Assembly: GCA_003484395.1 (NCBI GenBank) | Contig: DNCV01000040.1 | Location: 1-8,713 of the forward strand | DNA from: Dehalococcoidia bacterium | GTDB lineage: Bacteria; Chloroflexota; Dehalococcoidia; GIF9; UBA5629 | Direction: 5' to 3' | DNA: 8,713 nucleotides | Shown here: positions 1 through 6,119 of the stretch, piece after piece | Layout of the letters: each line of letters opens with the position of its first letter | How positions within the stretch are numbered: the stretch's first letter is position 1 | Notes under the pieces: model-generated | Told to the model about the DNA's origin: nothing | Databases searched by the model: none | Seen by the model: the letters and a program-made list of their open reading frames with translations, nothing else | Program-made: the position numbers and the translations under genes

Positions 1-23
1 CCACTTTTCAACTTTTCCTAACA

Positions 24-51
24 GTTTAAACACTCTTGTTTAAACACTCTT
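24..51. repeat. 14-bp perfect tandem duplication at the prmC stop codon
   Basis: The unit GTTTAAACACTCTT occurs at 24-37 and again at 38-51 without a mismatch. On the minus strand the first copy met carries the last codons and TAA stop of prmC (stop at 42-40). The second copy is just downstream and untranslated. Each unit contains the 8-bp palindrome GTTTAAAC. The simplest reading is a replication-slippage duplication that left the protein end unchanged. Confidence 0.85.
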
Positions 52-903
52 GTTGAACTCGATTTGTACGACTCGATCTATACCTCCGAGATCTTTGTAA
101 AAAGTGACAGGAGCATTCGGAAAATACCTTTGGACGATATGTGCCAGCAGTGATCGCTGTCCAAGGCTAATCTCCATCAAAATGCAGCCGTCAGGATTGA
201 TTTTCTGGCGTGCTTGCTGTAACACCATCTCAATGGAACGCAGCCCGTCATCGCCTCCGTCTAGCGCTATAATGGGTTCGAAGCATCGTATCTCCGGTGG
301 AAGAGCATCTATCGCAGATTTAACGATATATGGTAAATTGGCTACTATCATATCGACAGGTTGTGTTAATGGATTCAGTAAATCTCCGTGTAAAAACGTA
401 ATTTGTTTTTCGACGTTATGTTTTTTACAGTTAATGCTGGCAACTTCAAGTGCAGGCGCACTGATATCAGTGGCAAAAATGGCACTCTCTTTTAAATGTG
501 AGGCCAGACTGATAGCGATGATGCCGGAGCCTGTTCCGATATCTGCGATTTTAATACCATTTTTAAACTGTCTATTCCGTGCAAAATCAAGCGCTTTTTC
601 TACGAGTAACTCTGTTTCAGGACGGGGAACAAGCACACGATGATCGATATAGTAACTTAGTCCGTAGAAGTCCTTCTGCCGAATAACATACGCTATCGGT
701 TCATGTAATATGCGCCGAAGAATAAATTGTTCCAGTTTCTCAATTTGAGATTGTGTCGGGCGCTTCTCGAGAGATGCCAGAAGCCTTTCGGGGGATAATT
801 CAACTGCATGCCCAAGTAATATCCTGGCTTCGATCTGCGGATCTTCTATGCCATGATGTTTTAGCCTGGCGGCTGTTTTTCTCAGCAGCTCTCCTGTTGT
901 CAT
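40..903 (-). CDS. prmC: Peptide chain release factor N5-glutamine methyltransferase PrmC (HemK family)
   Basis: The 287-residue product matches PrmC in length and layout. PrmC uses S-adenosylmethionine to methylate the glutamine of the GGQ motif in release factors RF1 and RF2, which speeds peptide release in the cytoplasm. The N-terminal helical, release-factor-binding part covers about residues 1-90 and has the conserved PRPETE stretch at 93-98. The Rossmann methyltransferase domain follows, with SAM motif I DIGTGSG at 121-127 and an acidic residue, D146, at the end of the next strand. The catalytic NPPY motif reads NLPY at 189-192, a departure from the usual PrmC sequence. The ATG start overlaps the prfA TGA stop as ATGA, so translation is probably coupled. 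That start also leaves a normal PrmC N-terminus. The identification is secure, because genome context and domain order both fit PrmC better than the PrmB or RsmC relatives. Confidence 0.96.
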   Translation of the reverse strand: MTTGELLRKTAARLKHHGIEDPQIEARILLGHAVELSPERLLASLEKRPTQSQIEKLEQFILRRILHEPIAYVIRQKDFYGLSYYIDHRVLVPRPETELLVEKALDFARNRQFKNGIKIADIGTGSGIIAISLASHLKESAIFATDISAPALEVASINCKKHNVEKQITFLHGDLLNPLTQPVDMIVANLPYIVKSAIDALPPEIRCFEPIIALDGGDDGLRSIEMVLQQARQKINPDGCILMEISLGQRSLLAHIVQRYFPNAPVTFYKDLGGIDRVVQIEFNKSV

Positions 904-1970
904 GAGAGAACGTTTTGAAGCTGTTGTGCTCTCTCTGCCTCGGAAAGAGCATTGACCATCTCATCCATATCGCCGCCAAGAATACGTGGAAGGTTATGAA
1001 GTGTCAGGTTTATGCGATGGTCAGTGATGCGATCCTGAGGATAATTATATGTCCGTATTTTTTCCGAACGTTCCCCTGATCCTATTTGTGAGCGACGTTG
1101 CTCGGTAGTCTCCTCCGCCTGTTTCTGTTGTTCAATATCAAACAATCTTGCACGAAGCACAGCCATCGCCTTCTGCCTATTTCTTAATTGGGAACGCTCA
1201 TCCTGGCATTGTGCCACTATGCCGGTTGGGATGTGTGTAATACGAACAGCAGTCGTTACCTTATTTACGTTCTGCCCTCCGGCGCCTCCACTTCGATAGA
1301 ATTCCAATTTCAGATCATCGGGGTTAATAGTAACTTCAACTTCTTCTACCTGGGGCAAAACAGCCACCGTTGCTGTTGATGTGTGTATTCTGCCCGAGGC
1401 CTCTGTCTTCGGCACACGTTGCACACGATGTACTCCCCGTTCAAATTTCAAACGTTTATAACTACCTTTTCCATCCACTTCAAATACTACTTCTCTTAAT
1501 CCTCCCACTTCGGTCTGGTTGACATCAATAATCTCTATCTGCCATCCTTTTATTTGAGCATAGCGGCTGTACATGCGATAGAGATCAGCAGCAAACAGGC
1601 TTGCTTCTTCACCGCCGGTGCCTGCTCTTATCTCCACTATAGCGCCTTTCTTATCATCATCACTCTTCGGCAGCAGCAATACCTTTAAATCCTGCAGTAT
1701 TGATTCTTGACGTGTTTTCAGTTGAGTAAGCTCCTGTTTTGCCAGAAGTACCATATCCTGATCTTTGGTATCTTCAAGCATCGCTTCGGTTTCTTTAATT
1801 TCATCTGCGGTTGACTGGTATTGGCGATATTTATTAACGATATCTTCAATCGCGGCACGCTCTTTTGCCAGTGTCTGTAAACGAGGTAGATCGGAAACAA
1901 CCTCATGTTGAGCCATAAGATGAGTAAGCTCATCATAGTGTTTTTCAAGTGCTGCTAATTTATCTAACAT
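900..1970 (-). CDS. prfA: Peptide chain release factor 1 (RF1)
   Basis: RF1 recognises UAA and UAG in the ribosomal A site and triggers hydrolysis of peptidyl-tRNA. The 356-residue product has the full family layout. A coiled N-terminal domain covers roughly 1-100. It is followed by the conserved GTGGEEASLFAADLYRMY block at 117-134, the tripeptide anticodon P-x-T as PKT at 187-189, and the peptidyl-transferase-centre motif GGQ at 231-233 within RSGGAGGQNVNK. The PxT anticodon, rather than SPF, marks RF1 and not RF2. Q233 is the expected target of PrmC, whose gene begins inside this stop codon. An AGGTAGG ribosome-binding sequence at 1987-1981 lies 10 bases before the ATG and supports this start. 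The upstream gap carries a tandem duplication and a palindrome described separately. Nothing is missing or disrupted. Confidence 0.97.
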   Translation of the reverse strand: MLDKLAALEKHYDELTHLMAQHEVVSDLPRLQTLAKERAAIEDIVNKYRQYQSTADEIKETEAMLEDTKDQDMVLLAKQELTQLKTRQESILQDLKVLLLPKSDDDKKGAIVEIRAGTGGEEASLFAADLYRMYSRYAQIKGWQIEIIDVNQTEVGGLREVVFEVDGKGSYKRLKFERGVHRVQRVPKTEASGRIHTSTATVAVLPQVEEVEVTINPDDLKLEFYRSGGAGGQNVNKVTTAVRITHIPTGIVAQCQDERSQLRNRQKAMAVLRARLFDIEQQKQAEETTEQRRSQIGSGERSEKIRTYNYPQDRITDHRINLTLHNLPRILGGDMDEMVNALSEAERAQQLQNVLS

Positions 1971-2006
1971 GATTCACAAACCTACCTGAATGACAAAGAA
2001 ATGCCT

Positions 2007-2019
2007 ATACATAATGTAT
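2007..2019. promoter_or_regulatory. Small palindrome, possible operator upstream of prfA
   Basis: ATACAT and ATGTAT form a perfect 6-bp inverted repeat around a single central A, 37-49 bases upstream of the prfA start codon. A further ATGTAT half-site occurs at 2027-2032 because of the overlapping 13-bp duplication, making three half-sites in 26 bases. This could be an operator or part of the prfA promoter (TATGTA as a poor -10, TTGGGA 18 bases upstream as -35). AT-rich 6-bp palindromes also occur by chance, so this is tentative. Confidence 0.3.
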
Positions 2020-2038
2020 CCCAATAATGTATCCCAAT
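2011..2038. repeat. 13-bp tandem duplication upstream of prfA
   Basis: The unit TAATGTATCCCAA is present at 2012-2024 and 2025-2037. Identity runs one base further on each side, giving about 2.15 perfect copies of period 13. It lies in the 81-base gap between the repeat-protein gene and prfA, 41-68 bases before the prfA ATG, where a promoter would be expected. On the minus strand each copy includes TTGGGATACATTA, so a possible -35-like TTGGGA is duplicated. Confidence 0.85.
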
Positions 2039-2051
2039 GATTTTGTGTGTG

Positions 2052-3713
2052 TTAATATCGCCGCATATTAGCACGTATCAGGAGTACAATAAAGATTATT
2101 GCAGCGAGTGCGAGAACAGTGATCGCAACTGAAAATAACCAGACACGTCCGGACATTGCTGTGATGTTGAATGTCCTGCTCTCCGACCATTGTCCATCGG
2201 CGCCATCATATCTACTCTTAACTTTCCATGTGTAGGTACCGGTGGGCAGAGAGTCGTTGCCTGATAATGAATATTCCGATTTACCTTTCACTTCTTTTGT
2301 CAGAACCGGCATTGAGGGATTGCTTGTCGATGCGATTTCAATAACATAACTTATCTCCTGCAGTCCGATATCAGACCAGTCGAAGACAATGGATGCCGAT
2401 TCATATCCTGTTCTCTGTGTGCCATTAAGATAATCGAAGACGCCGAATAAATATTTGGCGGTCCCGACGAATACCTCCCACGCTGAGTTAAAGAAGGTGA
2501 ATTCTGCTTTCTCTGCAGGAGAAACCAGTTTTACTTCCCGTGACACGGTTTTTTCAGACGTGAATGTTGTCTTTGCAGATTGTCCCTTGCTGCTGATTGC
2601 AGTAATCGTATGATCTTTTGTTGCGCTTTGTGGAATATCGAATACAACTGAAAAGCTGCCGGTAGCATCAGCTACGCCGGTTTGCTTTAGAACAGTCGTA
2701 TCGAAACTTAGTGTTACGCTGTCGTTTTGTGCGAATCCAAAGCCCTTGATTGTTGCCTGAGTCCCCTCTTTCCCTGTTTTCGGGTCTATTTCAATGCTGG
2801 GTGTTACCACAAAATCCATATCGGCAAAAATACCTCTGGGGGTGAAGCTGCTGCCGAATATTCCAACCTTGTGAACGCCCTGAGCGCTTGGAGGCACAAC
2901 AAAGATCGGCTTCTCAGTAGTATCGCCTATTCTCTTGTCCTGGTCATTGATAACTGAACCTTCAGCATTGGCGTTGATGTTGTAGATCATAATCTGATCA
3001 TCGTATGTCAACGTGATCCCATCTTCGCCGACCCTGAAGCCCCAAGCATTCACATTGATTTTCGTGCCGACAGGACCTGACGTCGGTGTAATTTTTGCCC
3101 ATGGGACCACAATAACAGGCATTTTTGTAATTTGGTCGGCCGGAATGGTTTTGCTGAATGCACCTAAAAAATGTTCCCCTTTTGCTACTGCATTTGGAAT
3201 TTCGAAATCGTAATACCATTTCCCCTGTTTGTCGGCAACGATGGGTGAAATATTCAGGATAGTATTGTCCCAGGTTATCTTAATATCGGTTTCATATATG
3301 GGAAAACCGTTACCGTTGATATTTATCCTTGAAAGATATTTCCCTGAATTTGGAAAGATACTGATACCGGGAACAATGGTAAATTTAATTGTGGCGGCGC
3401 TGCCTGACCAGTTGCTGCTGTCTGTAACTCTAATAGTATGTTCACCATTGGCTCCGGACGGGACAGTTATCGCTTGGGAGAAGTCGCCAGAAGCAGACAC
3501 AGGAATATCTGACATAACCTTTTTGTCATCGAAGTATATTGTTGCGAGTTGACCGGCAAAATCGGTTCCTGAGACAACGACGGTTGTGCCAACTGCACCT
3601 GAAGGACGATCCAGGGTAATGCTCGCCGCATCTGCAATTGATGGAAGTAAAAGCGAGGTAGCGAGCGGAAGTATCAGAATAACCAGAGCAATGAGCGAAC
3701 GATTATTTTTCAT
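2052..3713 (-). CDS. Exported, membrane-anchored IPT/TIG-like repeat protein
   Basis: No specific function is recognisable, but the 553-residue product is clearly a surface protein. Residues 1-29 form a Sec signal peptide: MKNNR, then a hydrophobic core, with cleavage probable after ADA at 27-29. Four immunoglobulin-like beta domains of IPT/TIG type follow at about 32-115, 117-204, 206-303 and 305-386. Three carry a recurring SGxxGT-like signature (SGAVGT 38-43, SGPVGT 212-217, TGKEGT 313-318). The second is degenerate (SGKYLS 123-128). A region from about 394 to 518 resembles a fibronectin type III fold and ends in TYTWKVKSRYDG. One membrane helix spans about 524-546, and the basic tail RANMRRY should be cytoplasmic, so the domains face outward. 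The ATG at 3713 is preferred over an in-frame TTG at 3719 because it puts the lysine next to the start of the signal peptide. No clear ribosome-binding site is seen. A cell-surface adhesion or cell-wall role is plausible but unproven. Confidence 0.85.
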   Translation of the reverse strand: MKNNRSLIALVILILPLATSLLLPSIADAASITLDRPSGAVGTTVVVSGTDFAGQLATIYFDDKKVMSDIPVSASGDFSQAITVPSGANGEHTIRVTDSSNWSGSAATIKFTIVPGISIFPNSGKYLSRININGNGFPIYETDIKITWDNTILNISPIVADKQGKWYYDFEIPNAVAKGEHFLGAFSKTIPADQITKMPVIVVPWAKITPTSGPVGTKINVNAWGFRVGEDGITLTYDDQIMIYNINANAEGSVINDQDKRIGDTTEKPIFVVPPSAQGVHKVGIFGSSFTPRGIFADMDFVVTPSIEIDPKTGKEGTQATIKGFGFAQNDSVTLSFDTTVLKQTGVADATGSFSVVFDIPQSATKDHTITAISSKGQSAKTTFTSEKTVSREVKLVSPAEKAEFTFFNSAWEVFVGTAKYLFGVFDYLNGTQRTGYESASIVFDWSDIGLQEISYVIEIASTSNPSMPVLTKEVKGKSEYSLSGNDSLPTGTYTWKVKSRYDGADGQWSESRTFNITAMSGRVWLFSVAITVLALAAIIFIVLLIRANMRRY

Positions 3714-3839
3714 TATCAATAAATATTACCATTAATCCATAATCATGAGTTCACATAGACATGTAGAAAATATTACTAATCGATTTTATAGCTTAGCTCA
3801 CCTGATAAAAAAAATCAAAGAACTGTGTTCAATGCACTT
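3714..3839. other. AT-rich divergent intergenic region
   Basis: This stretch separates the minus-strand repeat-protein gene from the plus-strand remnant and pgk operon. It is strongly AT-rich: the line 3721-3780 has 14 G/C in 60 bases. On the minus strand TATAAA at 3790-3785 is a possible -10 for the repeat-protein gene, but no good -35 sits at the right distance. AAATATTAC occurs twice, at 3721-3729 and 3768-3776, each followed by TAATC, which may be chance in such composition. I see no gene, RNA structure or terminator here. Confidence 0.5.
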
Positions 3840-3851
3840 ATGATGATAAAG

Positions 3852-3881
3852 TTGCTTTTACTCATCGTATTCCTTTATACT
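3852..3881 (+). promoter_or_regulatory. Sigma70-like promoter candidate for the pgk operon
   Basis: TTGCTT at 3852-3857 and TATACT at 3876-3881 are separated by 18 bases and each match the housekeeping consensus at four or five of six positions. Transcription would start near 3888, giving pgk a leader of about 255 bases. That start falls just after the ATG at 3884, so the cooC-like remnant would not be translated from that codon. It is the best promoter-like pair I found by eye in the AT-rich region before the operon. The match could be coincidental. Confidence 0.35.
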
Positions 3882-3883
3882 GC

Positions 3884-4129
3884 ATGCGGATTTTTCAAAA
3901 ACTTGCTGCTGATATCGGTATTAAGCGATGCTACGTAATCGGCTCAAAAATTTTATCCGGCAACGATGAGCAATTTATTTCCGACCATCTCAAAGGCTTT
4001 GAAATTTTAGGATTTATTGATTACAATTCGGAAATCGCTACGGCAGACAGGCTTGGACCAAACGTTTATGAATTTGCGACGCAAGCTATTTCCAGTATCA
4101 TGAAAATAAAAAAAGACTTGAACAAATAA
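3884..4129 (+). pseudogene. C-terminal fragment of a CooC-like P-loop ATPase, probably decayed
   Basis: The open frame gives 81 residues that resemble the last third of CooC. CooC is the MinD/ParA-type ATPase that helps insert nickel into carbon monoxide dehydrogenase. Recognisable blocks are RIFQKLAADIGIK at 2-14, YVIGSKI at 17-23 (family: VVGNK), then DEQFI, and FEILGFIDYNSEI at 39-51. The N-terminal KGGxGKT nucleotide-binding loop, which an intact CooC of about 250 residues must have, is absent, and no P-loop is encoded upstream. The NK dipeptide expected at 21-22 is SK. Just upstream, in a different frame, 3849-3887 reads KLLLLIVFLYTAC, which resembles the strand and TA-xRI segment that normally precedes RIxxLA. 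This suggests a frameshift near 3887. The stop lies 13 bases before pgk, so any translation could couple to it. A retained small gene of new function is the alternative. Confidence 0.65.
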
Positions 4130-4142
4130 CGGGTAATGAGAA

Positions 4143-5354
4143 ATGATGAAACAAACGATCAGAGATATCCGTGAGCTTGCTTCCAAGAGAGTGCTGGTCA
4201 GAGTTGATTTTAATGTGCCGTTGAGTAAACAGGATAATAGCATCACAGATAATAGCCGTATTCGTGAGTCATTACCGACATTACAGTATCTTATCAACAG
4301 GAAAGCCAGGGTAATAATCTGTTCTCATCTGGGGCGTCCGGACGGAAAGGTTGTAGAGAAGCTGAAAATGTCTCCCATTGCCAGGGAATTATCTACTTTG
4401 CTCAATCTCCCAGTTAAAACGGTAAATGATTGTATCGGTTCTAGAGTCACCACAATGGTAAACAGTCTTAAAAATGGCGAGATTTTAGTTCTTGAGAACC
4501 TCCGGTTCCATCCCGAAGAGGAAGCCAATGATCCTGCATTCGCAAAGAAGCTGGCACATCTCGCTGATATCTACGTTGATGACGCTTTCGGGACTGCACA
4601 TCGTGCTCATGCATCGACAGAGGGCGTAGCGCATTATCTGCCGGCTTATGCCGGCTTTCTGATGGAAAAGGAGATCAACAGCCTTGATCATATATTGGCA
4701 ACACCACGGCATCCGTTTGCTGCGCTGCTTGGCGGCGCCAAAGTGAGTGATAAGATAAAATTGATAAAGAATATACTCGATAAAGTGGATATGGTGCTTA
4801 TCGGCGGCGGTATGGCCGCTACTTTTTTGAAAAATCAGGGGCATGAAATAGGTCGTTCATTGATTGAACCGGATAAAATTAATCTGGCGCAACAACTGGT
4901 TTTAACTGCGCAGCAATACGGTGTAGAATTTCTCTTCCCTGTCGATGTGATGGTTTCGGACAAAATTGACGTATGTTCCAATCTTAATACGGTGTCGGTC
5001 AACGCGATTCCTTCGAATGCATATATTGTTGATATTGGACTCGAAACAAGAGAGCTATTCTCTCAACGTCTGCGGACCTGCCAGACTATTTTCTGGAATG
5101 GGCCTATGGGTATCTATGAAGTTCCTGAATTCAGCAAGGGCACTCGCGAAATGATGGAACTCATTGCCAGCCGCAATATGGCAACAACGGTAATTGGTGG
5201 TGGCTCGACTGCAGAAGTTGCTCAGGAGATGGGACTTGTCAATAAACTTACCCATGTTTCCACAGGTGGTGGGGCCAGCCTGCAATTTTTAGAAGGTGAA
5301 AAGTTACCTGGAGTCGAGGCGCTGCTCAACAAGGATTTAGTTAGCGGAGTGTAA
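4143..5354 (+). CDS. pgk: Phosphoglycerate kinase
   Basis: Phosphoglycerate kinase transfers a phosphate between 1,3-bisphosphoglycerate and ADP, reversibly, in cytoplasmic glycolysis and gluconeogenesis. The 403-residue product is normal length. The N-terminal, substrate-binding half carries VDFNVP at 21-26, R41, HLGRP at 62-66, ENLRFHPEEE at 118-127 and HRAHAS at 153-158. The C-terminal nucleotide-binding half carries LGGAKVSDK at 196-204, WNGPMG at 318-323, E326, the GGGST loop at 352-356 and STGGGAS at 373-379. All expected substrate residues are present. Two consecutive ATGs (4143 and 4146) are both possible starts; the ribosome-binding site is weak (GGGTAATGAG region at 4131-4140). It is the first gene of the five-gene operon and follows the cooC-like remnant by 13 bases. 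It ends 5 bases before tpiA, which supplies an adjoining step. Confidence 0.97.
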   Translation: MMKQTIRDIRELASKRVLVRVDFNVPLSKQDNSITDNSRIRESLPTLQYLINRKARVIICSHLGRPDGKVVEKLKMSPIARELSTLLNLPVKTVNDCIGSRVTTMVNSLKNGEILVLENLRFHPEEEANDPAFAKKLAHLADIYVDDAFGTAHRAHASTEGVAHYLPAYAGFLMEKEINSLDHILATPRHPFAALLGGAKVSDKIKLIKNILDKVDMVLIGGGMAATFLKNQGHEIGRSLIEPDKINLAQQLVLTAQQYGVEFLFPVDVMVSDKIDVCSNLNTVSVNAIPSNAYIVDIGLETRELFSQRLRTCQTIFWNGPMGIYEVPEFSKGTREMMELIASRNMATTVIGGGSTAEVAQEMGLVNKLTHVSTGGGASLQFLEGEKLPGVEALLNKDLVSGV

Positions 5355-5359
5355 AAAAT

Positions 5360-6118
5360 ATGAGAATACCACTGATTGCAGCTAACTGGAAAATGAATAC
5401 GACTGTTGCCGAAGCGGTCTCTCTGGTCAAGGCGATTAAACCGGAGATAGACCAGCTTGCGGGTGTCGACAGGGTCTTGTGCCCTCCGTTCGTCTCTCTG
5501 AGTGCGGTAGCGGAGCTGACCAGAGGAACATCGATTAAACTCGGCGCCCAAAACGTTTATTTTGAGAGCAAGGGGGCGTATACCGGAGAGATATCTCCCA
5601 TTATGCTCCGAGATCTGTGCGATTTCGTCATCATCGGCCATTCGGAGCGCCGTCAATATTTCAGCGAAACCGATGAGATTGTCAACAAAAAGCTTAAAGC
5701 TGCCATTGCTGCAGGTCTGACGCCGATATTCTGCGTCGGCGAAGCGCTTGATGTCAGGGAGAGCAATAAAACGGAAGCCTATATCAGTGCACAGGTGCGT
5801 AACGGGCTTGCCGGCATTTCGGCAAATGCCGGCATTGTCGTTGCCTATGAACCTATCTGGGCGATCGGTACCGGCAAAGCAGCCACAGGCGACCAGGCCG
5901 ATACAACGTGCAAACTGATTCGCGAAACGATAGCCGGGTTATGGGATGCGGCAACTGCGGATGCTGTGAGAATTCTTTACGGTGGCAGCGTTACTCCCGA
6001 CAATATTACAGAGTTCATCTCCCGTTCGGATATCGACGGCGGGCTGGTCGGCGGCGCCAGTTTAAAGGCCAACGATTTTATTACGATTGTCAACAAAGCT
6101 GCGCACAGCCATCCCTGA
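5360..6118 (+). CDS. tpiA: Triose-phosphate isomerase
   Basis: This enzyme interconverts dihydroxyacetone phosphate and glyceraldehyde 3-phosphate. The 252-residue product has every signature of the TIM barrel family: AANWKMN at 7-13 with K11; GHSERR at 93-98 with the catalytic electrophile H94; YEPIWAIGTG at 163-172 with the catalytic base E164 and flexible loop 6; and the phosphate-binding YGGSV at 207-211 and VGGASL at 230-235. The ATG at 5360 comes 5 bases after the pgk stop, and GGAG at 5346-5349, inside the end of pgk, lies 10 bases before it. Adjacent pgk and tpiA are common in bacteria and imply matched expression of two triose-phosphate enzymes. No glyceraldehyde-3-phosphate dehydrogenase gene is in the window. 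The 3' end abuts miaA with one base between stop and start. Confidence 0.97.
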   Translation: MRIPLIAANWKMNTTVAEAVSLVKAIKPEIDQLAGVDRVLCPPFVSLSAVAELTRGTSIKLGAQNVYFESKGAYTGEISPIMLRDLCDFVIIGHSERRQYFSETDEIVNKKLKAAIAAGLTPIFCVGEALDVRESNKTEAYISAQVRNGLAGISANAGIVVAYEPIWAIGTGKAATGDQADTTCKLIRETIAGLWDAATADAVRILYGGSVTPDNITEFISRSDIDGGLVGGASLKANDFITIVNKAAHSHP

Positions 6119-6119
6119 C

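Noticed and set aside
1971..2051. Possible Rho-independent terminator after the repeat-protein gene
   Set aside because: The only inverted repeat there is a 6-bp AT-rich palindrome with a one-base centre and no following T tract on the minus strand.
3721..3781. Repeated AAATATTAC...TAATC at 3721 and 3768
   Set aside because: It is a 9-base match in very AT-rich sequence, with different spacing to the second block, so chance is a sufficient explanation.
3840..3938. Short plus-strand frame of 32 codons beginning MMIKLLLLIVFLYTACGFF, resembling a lipoprotein signal peptide
   Set aside because: The lipobox would be YTAC, which is poor, and the frame stops soon after. It is better explained as part of the frameshifted cooC-like remnant or chance in AT-rich DNA.
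6087..6119. Upstream TTG start for miaA adding 11 residues
   Set aside because: It lies inside tpiA without a ribosome-binding site, and the extension precedes the first beta strand in a way not typical of MiaA. The ATG at 6120 fits better.
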